Positions 34,974-43,700 of a stretch of DNA of 64,000 bases are shown one piece after another; position 1 is the stretch's first letter, and each line of letters starts with the position of its first letter. The stretch lies in assembly GCF_000017505.1 (NCBI RefSeq), contig NC_009675.1, positions 2,728,001 through 2,792,000 on the forward strand. The letters run 5' to 3'. The position numbers were made by a program, and so were the translations under genes. A model generated the notes under the pieces. It did not search any database and was not told the DNA's origin. It worked only from the letters and a program-made list of their open reading frames with translations. The DNA comes from Anaeromyxobacter sp. Fw109-5. GTDB taxonomy: Bacteria > Myxococcota > Myxococcia > Myxococcales > Anaeromyxobacteraceae.

Positions 34974-36926
34974 GTGACCGAGCCCTCCGGCGACCCTTCC
35001 CCGTGGCGGGCCCTGCGCGGAGCGCTCTCGCGCTGGATGGACGCGGCCGGCACGACGGGCCGGGCGCTACAGGGCGGGCTCGCGCTGCTCGTCCCGGAGG
35101 CCCCGCTCGAGCTGCGCATCGCGGGGCGCGTGCTCCTCCACGCCGCCGTCGTCGGCCTCCTCGCCGGCGCCGTCGGGGCCGCGTTCTTCGCGGCCCTCGA
35201 GCTCGGACAGCACCTGCTGCTCCACGGCCTCGCGGGGTTCGAGCCCGCGCGCGCGCGAGGCGAGGCAGTCGTCGCCGGCGGGGGCGAGGCGGCGTTCCGG
35301 CCCTGGCTCCTCGCGCTCCTCCCCGCAGTCGGCGGGCTCGTGAGCGGCCTCATCACCACCCGGCTCGCGCCGGAGGCGGCGGGCGGCGGCGGGGACGCCA
35401 CCATCGAGGCCTACCACCGCGGCGGGCTGTTCCGCTGGCGGGTCGCGCCGGTGAAGTTCGCGGCCGCCTTCGCGGCGCTGTCGTCGGGCGGCTCGGGCGG
35501 CAGGGAGGGCCCGACGATGCAGATCGGCGCCGCCATCGGCTCCCTCGCGGCCCGGCTCCTCCCCACGACCCGCCGGGAGCGGCGGGTGCTCTTCGTCGCG
35601 GGCGTCGCCGCCGGGATCTCGGCGGTCTTCCGCACGCCGCTCGGCGCCGCCCTGCTCGCGACGGAGATGCTCTACCGCGACGACTTCGAGGCCGACGCCC
35701 TCGTCCCCTCGATCCTCGCGAGCGTCGTCGCCTACTCGGTCGTGATCGCCGCCTTCGGCGAGACGACGCTCCTCGGCTTCAGGGCGCGCTTCCCCTTCGA
35801 CCCGCGCCAGCTCCCGCTCTTCGCGGGGCTCGCGCTGCTGGTCTCGCTCGCCGCGGTCGCGTTCGTCCGCCTGCTGAGGGCGGTGCAGGCGGCGGCCCGC
35901 AAGCTGCCCGGGCCCACCTGGCTGCGCCCCGCGCTGGGGGGCCTCGCCGCCGGCCTCCTCGGCGCCGGGATGGCGATCGCGCTCGGCTCCTGGCGCGGTC
36001 CCGAGGCGCGCGGGTTCACCGTCCTCGGAGGGGGCTACGGCACCGCGCAGGTCGCGATGGACGGCGCGCCCTGGTTTCCCGGCGGCTGGCAGCTCGTCGC
36101 CCTCCTGCTCGCGGTGGCGGCGGCGAAGGCGCTCGCCTCCGCCCTCACCATCGGCTGCGGCGCGGCGGTGGGGGACTTCGCGCCGTCGCTGGTCATCGGG
36201 GGCCTCGTGGGCACCGCCTTCGGGCACGCCGCGCGCGCCGCGCTCGGAGATCCCGCGATCGAGCCCGCCGCCTTCGCGCTCGTCGGGATGGGCGCGTTCT
36301 ACGGCGGGGTCGCGCACGTGCCCCTCTCCGCGCTCGTGCTCGTCGCGGAGCTGGCGGGGAGCTACGACCTGCTCGTCCCGATGATGCTCACCGTGGGGAT
36401 CTCCTACGTCGTGCTCCGTCGCTGGTCGCTGTACCCGACGCAGCCGACGAGCCGGGCCGAGGCGTCCGGCGCCCCGGGCGAGGCGCTGCGTGCCGCGCTC
36501 GCGCGCCCCGTGGCGGAGCTCCTCGTGGCGCCCGAGCTGCCGGACTTCCGCGAGGACGCGCCGCTCGCGGCCGTCGCGGCGGCGAGCGCCGGGGCCGCGC
36601 AGCGCGTCGCGCTGGTCCGCGGCGCCGACGGCCGTCCGCGCGGGCTCGTGGATCTCGGCCTGCTCGGCGCGCTCGCCCCCGCCGAGCTCGGCTGGACGCG
36701 CGCGGCCGACGCGATGGTCCCCTTCGTGACGCTGGTTCCCTCCGCCACCTGGCGGGAGGCGATCGCGGCGCTCCATCGCCGCGGGTTGCCGCAGCTCCCG
36801 GTCGTCCAGGCCGGCACGACCACCGTGCTCGGCTGGGTGGGGGAGCGAGAGCTGGCGCGCGCGGCGCTGGCGCTCGAGCTGGGGGGCGAAGGCCAGGGCG
36901 CGGCCGTCCAGCCCGACCGCGGCTAG
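34974..36926 (+). CDS. ClC-type chloride channel/transporter with C-terminal CBS domains
   Basis: 650 residues. The selectivity motifs are present: GSGGREGP (173-180, with the gating glutamate at 179) and GAAVGDFAPSLVIGG in place of the usual GxFxP motif, where Asp precedes Phe. Around ten to twelve membrane helices fill residues 50-490. The C-terminal 130 residues look like two CBS domains (VAELLVAPELPDFREDAPLAAV and ADAMVPFVTLVPSATWREAIAALH, LPQLPVVQ). It probably moves chloride or another anion across the inner membrane. GTG 34974 is chosen; GTG 34932 is an alternative. Its stop codon overlaps that of otsB on the other strand in a CTAG tetranucleotide. Confidence 0.93.
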   Translation: MTEPSGDPSPWRALRGALSRWMDAAGTTGRALQGGLALLVPEAPLELRIAGRVLLHAAVVGLLAGAVGAAFFAALELGQHLLLHGLAGFEPARARGEAVVAGGGEAAFRPWLLALLPAVGGLVSGLITTRLAPEAAGGGGDATIEAYHRGGLFRWRVAPVKFAAAFAALSSGGSGGREGPTMQIGAAIGSLAARLLPTTRRERRVLFVAGVAAGISAVFRTPLGAALLATEMLYRDDFEADALVPSILASVVAYSVVIAAFGETTLLGFRARFPFDPRQLPLFAGLALLVSLAAVAFVRLLRAVQAAARKLPGPTWLRPALGGLAAGLLGAGMAIALGSWRGPEARGFTVLGGGYGTAQVAMDGAPWFPGGWQLVALLLAVAAAKALASALTIGCGAAVGDFAPSLVIGGLVGTAFGHAARAALGDPAIEPAAFALVGMGAFYGGVAHVPLSALVLVAELAGSYDLLVPMMLTVGISYVVLRRWSLYPTQPTSRAEASGAPGEALRAALARPVAELLVAPELPDFREDAPLAAVAAASAGAAQRVALVRGADGRPRGLVDLGLLGALAPAELGWTRAADAMVPFVTLVPSATWREAIAALHRRGLPQLPVVQAGTTTVLGWVGERELARAALALELGGEGQGAAVQPDRG

Positions 36927-37729
36927 GCCTCGCGCGAGGACCTCACGGCGCGAGCGAGCGACTCCGCGCGGGCGCGCTGCCCGTCGAGCCGGCTGCGCTC
37001 CTCGACGAGCAGGCGCAGGAGCTCGTCGATCCCCTCCTGCGACGCGAGCCGGTAAGCGGCGGCGCTCCCGGCACCCTCCCCGATCCGGACGCCCATCACG
37101 CCGGGCGCGCGGAACGCGTCCTCGTCGGTGGTGTCGTCCCCCACGTAGAGCGCGGTCCGGCAGCCGCTCCGCTCGAGCAGCTCCGCGATGGCGTCCCCCT
37201 TGGTCGGGGCGTCGCCCGGGACGGCGTTCACCACGCAGTGCCCGCCGAACACGCGCGCGCCGGGGAGCTCCAGGGTGGCCGCGCGGATGTCGCGCTCGGC
37301 CGCGACCGGGTCGGGGGCGCGGCGGTAGTGGACGGCGAGCGAGAGCCCCTTGTCCTCGACCTCGACGCCGGGCATGGCGCCGAGTCGCGCCGCGAGCGCG
37401 CCGCGCCAGGCGAGCACGGCGGAGCGCGGCGAGCGATCCACCGGACCGAAGCCCGCCTCGGCGCCGTGGTTGCCGACCCAGGCGACGAGCGGGATGCCTT
37501 CGAGGCGCGGCGCGAGATCCGCCCGCGAGCGCCCGGAGACGACGACGCACGGGTAGAGCAGCGCCGCGACGCGCAGGAGCGCGCGGGTGTCCGGGCGCAT
37601 CGCCGCGCGCGCGGGATCCTCGACGATGGGCGCGAGCGTGCCGTCGAAGTCGAAGGCGAGGAGCGCGCGGTCGTGGGCGAAGGCGGCGACGGCGGCGCGC
37701 GAGGCGGGGGCGAGCAGGTCGGGGATCAT
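36923..37729 (-). CDS. otsB: Trehalose-6-phosphate phosphatase
   Basis: 268 residues of the HAD superfamily. Motif I is AFDFDGTLAP (Asp nucleophile and acid/base), motif II VVSGRS, the cap region includes WVGNHGAE, and the late motif is YVGDDTTDEDAF. A KGDAI segment supplies the conserved Lys. It converts trehalose-6-phosphate to trehalose, the second step after the synthase encoded immediately upstream; ATG 37729 overlaps the otsA stop by 4 bases. The order otsA-otsB and coupling indicate a two-step pathway. It runs tail to tail into the ClC gene. Confidence 0.96.
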   Translation of the reverse strand: MIPDLLAPASRAAVAAFAHDRALLAFDFDGTLAPIVEDPARAAMRPDTRALLRVAALLYPCVVVSGRSRADLAPRLEGIPLVAWVGNHGAEAGFGPVDRSPRSAVLAWRGALAARLGAMPGVEVEDKGLSLAVHYRRAPDPVAAERDIRAATLELPGARVFGGHCVVNAVPGDAPTKGDAIAELLERSGCRTALYVGDDTTDEDAFRAPGVMGVRIGEGAGSAAAYRLASQEGIDELLRLLVEERSRLDGQRARAESLARAVRSSREA

Positions 37730-39996
37730 GGCTTCACCTCGTGGACGCTGCGGAGGCCCAGGTTGAGCCGGGTGGAGAGGCGGTCCCGCTGGCGGAGGCG
37801 CGCCGCGTCCACGAGCATGCGCCCCGCCCACCGGTACACGTTGAAGTCGGCGACGAACGCGCGCATCGCGCGCATCCGCGCCGCCTGCTCGTCGGGCGGC
37901 ATGGCGAGCGCCGTCGCGAGGGCCGCGCTCGCCTCCTCGAGATCGTACGGGTTGACGAGGAGCGCCTCGGTGAGCTCGCGGGCCGCGCCGGTGAAGCGCG
38001 ACAGCACGAGCACGCCGCGCTCGTCGTCCCGCGCGGCCACGAACTCCTTGGCCACGAGGTTCATGCCGTCGTGCAGCGAGGAGACGTAGCAGACGTCGGC
38101 GGCGCGGAGATACCGGAAGATGGCGGGCGGCTCGTGGTGCGCGCGCAGCAGCACGATGGGCCGCCACGTCCCCTCCGCGAAGCGGGCGTTCACCCGCGCG
38201 GCGATGGCGTCCACGCGCTCGGAGAGCTCCCGGTAGCGGTCGATGATCGTCCGGCTCGGAGCGGAGAGCTGCACGAAGGTGAACCGGCCGCGCTGGTGCG
38301 GGAAGCGCTCGAGGAGCCGCTCCACCGCGAGCAGCCGCTCCTCGATCCCCTTCGTGTAGTCGAGCCGGTCCACCCCGACGCCGATCTTCGCGTCGGGCGG
38401 CAACCCCAGCTCGGCGAGCACCTTCGCCCGGCACTCCACCGCCGGCGGGGTCTCGGTCGCCCAGCGGTTCGGCCAGTCGATGGAGATGGGGTACGGGCGC
38501 ACGAGCGACTCGCGCCCGCCGAGCACGATGGACTGCCGCTCGCGGTCGATCCTCGCCTCGAGGAAGCGGTCCACGCCGTCGAGGAAGTTGTTGCAGTGGA
38601 GCTGCGTGTGGAAGCCCACCACGCTCGAGCCCAGCATCCCTTCCAGCAGCTCGTTCGCCCACGGGCAGATCCCGAACCGCTCCGCGTTGGGCCACGGGAC
38701 GTGCCAGAAGCTGATGATGGTCGCGCGGGGCAGCCGCTCGCGGATCATCCGGGGCGCGAGCGCGAAGTGGTAGTCCTGCACGAGGACGATGGGATCCGGT
38801 CCGTCGACCTCCTCGCAGACCGCGTCCGCGAAGCGCCGGTTCACGCGCTGGTACTCGCGCCAGTCCTGGGCGCGGAACACGGGGCGCGTGTGCGCGACGT
38901 GGCAGAGCGGCCAGAGCCCCTCGTTCGAGAAGCCGTAGTAGTAGCCGCGCTCCTCCTCGGGGGTGAGCCACACGCGGCGCATCGCGTACGACTCCTCGCC
39001 GGGGGGGACGCGCACGCGGTCGTTCCTGTCCACCGCCTCCCGATCGGCGGTCCCGCTGCCGTGCGCGACCCACACGCCGGAGCAGGCCCGCATCACGGGC
39101 TCGAGGGCCGTGACGAGGCCGCTCGCCGGGTGGAGCACGCGGACCCCGCCGTCGGGAGCGCGATCGTGGATGTAGGGCTCCCGGTTCGCCACGATGACGA
39201 TCCCCTCGCCCTGGAGCGTCTCGGTGAGGGTGCGGTGGAGCCGCTCCGCCGACCAGCGCCCGCCCATCGCGCCCTGCCCCTGCTCCACCGCGAGCTCCGA
39301 GACGAGCTGCCGCACGTCGGAGAGCAGCGGCTGGAACTCCTTGCGCGGGGAGCGCCCGTCCGCGGGCGAAGCGCGCCCGAGCGTCAGGACCCGCCGCAGC
39401 TCGTCGTTCCAGCTGCGCCAGGAGAGGCGGCGCACCAGCACGGTCAGGATCGAGGCGAGGATCGCGACCACGGCGAACGCGCCCGCCGTGTAGCGCCTCA
39501 GGGCCGCCTCGCGGCGGGCCACGAAGCTGAGATCGTGGACGACGACGACGTGGGCGAGCAGCCCGCCCTCCTCGGTGAGGAGCGGCTGCACGGTCAGGTG
39601 GATGAGCCCGCCCTCCGCGTCCTCGATGCGGTCGATCTCCACCCGCTCTTCCGCGTCGGTCGGGTCCAGGCGCTCCGCCAGCGCCTCGCACTCGTACGCG
39701 CGCGGCCCCACACCCGTCCGGGCGACGGTCCGCATCCCGCGGCCGCACACCGACGCGGCCATGATGCGGTCGTCGCGGGCGATGTCGGCGAGCACCGCCG
39801 CCGCCCGCCGCCGGTCTCCACCCGACAGGTGCGTGACGAGCGCCTCGCGTGCTCCGGCGACGACGAGGTGCCCCCTGAGGCTGACGTCCTTCTCGTACCA
39901 GGCGCGCGCCGTCCCGTTCAACAGGGCGGCGGCCGCCCAGGCGAGCCCTGCCAGGACGGCGACCAGCGGGAGAAGGACCCTGACGAAGGCTCTCAC
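37726..39996 (-). CDS. otsA: Membrane-anchored trehalose-6-phosphate synthase with N-terminal sensor-like module
   Basis: 756 residues. The C-terminal part, from about residue 264, is a full GT20 synthase: IVIVANREPYIH, VWVAHGSG, FWHVPWPNAERF, GFHTQLHCNNFL, DRLDYTKGIEERL, and DGMNLVAKEFVA. The N-terminal 260 residues are unusual: TM1 at about 7-28, a periplasmic region of about 140 residues, TM2 at about 170-188 and a juxtamembrane helix. That layout matches sensor histidine kinases, but the output is a biosynthetic enzyme. It makes trehalose-6-phosphate from UDP-glucose and glucose-6-phosphate. The anchoring suggests regulation by an envelope or osmotic signal, which is inferred. Confidence 0.95.
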   Translation of the reverse strand: MRAFVRVLLPLVAVLAGLAWAAAALLNGTARAWYEKDVSLRGHLVVAGAREALVTHLSGGDRRRAAAVLADIARDDRIMAASVCGRGMRTVARTGVGPRAYECEALAERLDPTDAEERVEIDRIEDAEGGLIHLTVQPLLTEEGGLLAHVVVVHDLSFVARREAALRRYTAGAFAVVAILASILTVLVRRLSWRSWNDELRRVLTLGRASPADGRSPRKEFQPLLSDVRQLVSELAVEQGQGAMGGRWSAERLHRTLTETLQGEGIVIVANREPYIHDRAPDGGVRVLHPASGLVTALEPVMRACSGVWVAHGSGTADREAVDRNDRVRVPPGEESYAMRRVWLTPEEERGYYYGFSNEGLWPLCHVAHTRPVFRAQDWREYQRVNRRFADAVCEEVDGPDPIVLVQDYHFALAPRMIRERLPRATIISFWHVPWPNAERFGICPWANELLEGMLGSSVVGFHTQLHCNNFLDGVDRFLEARIDRERQSIVLGGRESLVRPYPISIDWPNRWATETPPAVECRAKVLAELGLPPDAKIGVGVDRLDYTKGIEERLLAVERLLERFPHQRGRFTFVQLSAPSRTIIDRYRELSERVDAIAARVNARFAEGTWRPIVLLRAHHEPPAIFRYLRAADVCYVSSLHDGMNLVAKEFVAARDDERGVLVLSRFTGAARELTEALLVNPYDLEEASAALATALAMPPDEQAARMRAMRAFVADFNVYRWAGRMLVDAARLRQRDRLSTRLNLGLRSVHEVKP

Positions 39997-40122
39997 CCGG
40001 GCATGGTGCGATCGATCCGTTTGTGTTGCAACCGTCCCCCCGCGCCCTCGGCTCGCCCGCGGCCGCTCGCGCCGGCTCGCGGGGGGTCGCCCGGGCGGCG
40101 CGCCCCAGGCGGCGCGGCGGGC

Positions 40123-40545
40123 TCACCACACGGGGGGTGCGACCCCCGGCGCCGACCCCCTTCCGCGGGGAGCCGCCTCGGAGGAGCGGCAGTGCGGCAG
40201 GACCACCTCCCGGAGCCGCTCGAAAGCGAACGGCTTCTCGAGGTGGCCGTCGGCGCCGGGCGGCGTCTCCTTCACCGCGGCGCTCATCGTCACGACGGAG
40301 AGGGAGCGGAAGCGCGCGTCCGCGCGCAGCCGCCCCAGCAGCGCGAGGCCGTCGAGCCGGGGCAGGAAGAGATCGAGCAGCACCAGCCCGGGACGTAGCC
40401 CTTCGTCCGCGAGCAACCCCCACGCGGCCTCTCCGTCGGCGGCGAGCTCGACGCGCGCGCCCAGGTGCACGAGCAGCTCGGCGAGAGCGTCGCGGATCGC
40501 CGGTTCGTCCTCGACGAGCAGGATCGGTTTGCGCTCGACGTCCAT
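40123..40545 (-). CDS. Orphan single-domain response regulator
   Basis: 140 residues. The receiver domain fills residues 1-120: VEDEPAIRD, the phospho-acceptor in LVLLDLFLP, VTMSA and LEKPFAF. A short basic/proline-rich tail follows with no output domain. ATG 40545 lacks a strong binding site. No kinase adjoins it, so the partner is unknown; it is upstream of otsA in the same direction, 126 bases before that gene, and divergent from the ligase gene. Confidence 0.85.
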   Translation of the reverse strand: MDVERKPILLVEDEPAIRDALAELLVHLGARVELAADGEAAWGLLADEGLRPGLVLLDLFLPRLDGLALLGRLRADARFRSLSVVTMSAAVKETPPGADGHLEKPFAFERLREVVLPHCRSSEAAPRGRGSAPGVAPPVW

Positions 40546-40734
40546 CTGCGCCAAATCTTCGCTCCCATCCCGGTAAGGGCTACCCCGGCGCAGGGATTTT
40601 TCCGCCGGCACCCTGCGAGCCCTCGTCTCCTGGTTCGCCCGGGCCACGCGGGGGTCCCGCGCGCCTGCCCGCCTCGGCCGTCGACGCACGTCGCGTGCAT
40701 CGACACGACCCCACAAGCATGGTCTTCTCCGCGC

Positions 40735-43700
40735 ATGTTCCAGGTGAGGCACGACTCTCCGTACCCAGCCCTCCTCGCGGCCTGGCGCACCCCCGGCGCG
40801 CCCGATCCGCAGCTGCTCGACTCCACCCGCGAGTCGCTCTCCTCGGTCCGACCCGACGACCTGCCCACCGTCCGCCCGCTCGTCGAGCACCTCCTCGCCC
40901 ACCTGGGCGACGCGCAGTCGGGTCGCGCCGCACGGCGCTCACTCCACGCGCTGCTCGACGGAGCCCGGCGCCGCTTCTTCACGAGCTCGCTCCCCCCGGC
41001 GGACGCGGACGCGTGGCTCGCCGTGCTCATGCCGGTCCTCACCGCGACCGACTACACGCTCGGCGAGCTGCTGCGCTCCCGCGAGGAGACCGATCCGAAG
41101 ACGGTCGCGTTCCGGGTGCTCGGGGAGGACGCGGCGGACGTGACGGTGGCGGAGGTCGCCCGCCGCACGCGCGCCATCGCGCGCGGCATCCTCGCGCTCG
41201 TCGAGGGCGACGCCGGCGCGAAGGTGGCCATCCTCGCGGAGAACTCGCTCGAGGCCGCCCTCTGCGATCTCGCCTGCCTGACGAACGGCATCGTGGACTT
41301 CCCGCTCCCGGCCAACGCGGTCGCCGAGCAGATCGTCTTCATGCTGAAGCACTCGGGGGCGACCGTGCTGCTCGTCTCGGACGAGGAGCAGGTGGCGAAG
41401 GTGCTGCCCTCCCTGCCCGCCCTCCCCGAGCTGCGCGAGATCGTCGTCTTCTCGAAGACGGCCGCCGAGCGGAACGGGCTGCTCACGCTCGAGCAGATGG
41501 TCGGACAGGGGGCCGAGTTCGACGACGGCGACCGGGCCGCGCGCGCCGGGGCCGTGCGCGCGCGCGACGTCGCGACGGTGATGTACACCTCCGGCACCAC
41601 CGGCAAGCCGAAGGGCATCGTCTTCACGCACGAGAACCTGGTCTCGAAGCGCTTCTGCCGGGCGTTCGCGCTGCGCGAGGTGAACGAGGGCGACGTCTTC
41701 CTGTGCTACCTGCCGCTCTACCACACGTTCGGGCGCTGGCTGGAGATGACGGGGACGCTGTTCTGGGGCGCCACGTACGTCTTCGCGCGCTCGACCGCGC
41801 AGGCGCAGCTGCTCGAGGACTTCCGCCGCGTGAAGCCCACCGTGTTCATCTCGGTGCCGAAGAAGTGGATGGAGGTCCACGAGGCGGCGGTCTGGGAGGC
41901 CGCCTCCGACGACCCCGACGACGTCGCGGCGCACCTGCGCGGCATCACCGGCGGCCGCCTGCGCTTCGGCCTCTCCGCCGCCGGCTACCTCGATCCGGGC
42001 GTCTTCCGCGCCTTCCATCGCGCCGGCACCGAGCTCTGCTCCGGCTACGGGATGACGGAAGCGACGGGCGGCATCACCATGACGCCGCCGGGGCAGTACC
42101 TGGACGACTCCATCGGCCTGCCGCTGCCGGGCGTCGAGTGCCGCCGCGCCGACGACGGAGAGCTCCTCATCCGCGGTCCCTACGTGTCCCCCGGCTACTA
42201 CCAGCCGGGCCCCGAGGACCAGGCCGCGCACGAGGAGGGCTGGTTCCACACCGGCGATCTCGTCTCGATCGACCCGGCGGGCCACTTCCGCATCACCGGC
42301 CGCAAGAAGGAGATCTACAAGAACCGCCAGGGGCAGACCATCGCGCCCCAGCGCGTCGAGAACCTGTTCCGCGACTTCGAGGCGGTGGCCCAGGCCTTCC
42401 TCGTCGGCGATCACCGCGAGTACAACACGCTGCTGGTCTGGCCGAACCACGCCTCGCCCGCCGTGCAGGACCGCTCGCCGGAGGAGCTGCGCGAGCTGCT
42501 GTCGTCGCTCGTGGCGAGCGCGAACCGCTTCCTCGCGCCCTTCGAGCGCGTCGTGGCGTTCCAGGTGCTGCCGCGGGCGCTCGACCTCGAGCACGGCGAG
42601 CTCACCCACAAGCACACCTTCAAGCGCGAGGTCGTCGAGCAGAGCTGGAGGGAGCTCATCGACAAGATGTACGAGCAGAAGCACCTCGCGCTCGCGCTGG
42701 ACGGCAGCTTCCTGCGCATCCCGAACTGGGTGCTCCGCGAGATCGGCGTCCTGCAGCACGAGGTCGCGCTGACGGGCGGGAGCCTGCGCGCGCGCGATCG
42801 CTCGCTGCCGGTGGGCCCGGCCGCCGACGCCCCGGGGGCCACCCTCATCGGCGACCTCGCCTACGCGACGGAGGGCGCAGTGATCGACCTCGGCGCCCTC
42901 CTCTCCCGGCCCGCCCTGTGGCTCGGAAACGAGTCGCTGCGGCGCTTCCTCGGTGACGAGGCGTTCGTCTCGCTCGTGTCGCGCCGCCGCAGGGGCGCCG
43001 CCGACCTCCGCCTGGACGCGCGCCTGTGGCCACCGCCCGAGCCGGAGCGGCTGAAGCCGCTGCTCGACGTCGTCGACCGCGGCGAGGTGAGCTTCTGGTC
43101 GATCCACGTGGCCGGCGAGCTCTTGCGGGCCGAGCGCCCCGAGGCGCGGCGCGCCATCAGCCACCTGCACATCGGCCTCGCCGTGGCGGAGAGCGAGCAC
43201 GCCGCCCTCTGCCGCGCGCTGCTCCGGCGCGCCGCCGAGGCGCCGGACGAGGACGTGCGCCGCCGCGCGTTCCGCGTCCTGCTCCCGAACGAGGAGCCCG
43301 ACGAGACGCTCCGCACGCTGCAGCTCTTCCTCGATCGGATGGGGGCGCTCGCGCTCCGCGACGAGGACCTCGCCGATCTCGGCGAGCGCGGCCTCACGGA
43401 CGCGCAGGTGCAGGTCCTCCTCGCGCACCTGTCCTCGGACAAGGTCCGCTTCGAGCTCTCGGATCCCTCCGACCGGCGGCTGCTCGTCGGCGCGATGCGC
43501 CTCCTCACCGCCACCGCCGTCGCCCACCCGCACTACTTCGCCCGCGTGCGCATCCCGCTCGCGCGCCTGACCCTCCACGAGGACCCCGAGATCTCGGCGC
43601 GCGCGGGCGAGGAGCTCGACCGGCTCCGCCGCGGCTTCTCGAATTGGGTGGGGCCGAACCTCCGCCTGGCCATCGATCCGCTCACCGGCGCCGAGTACGG

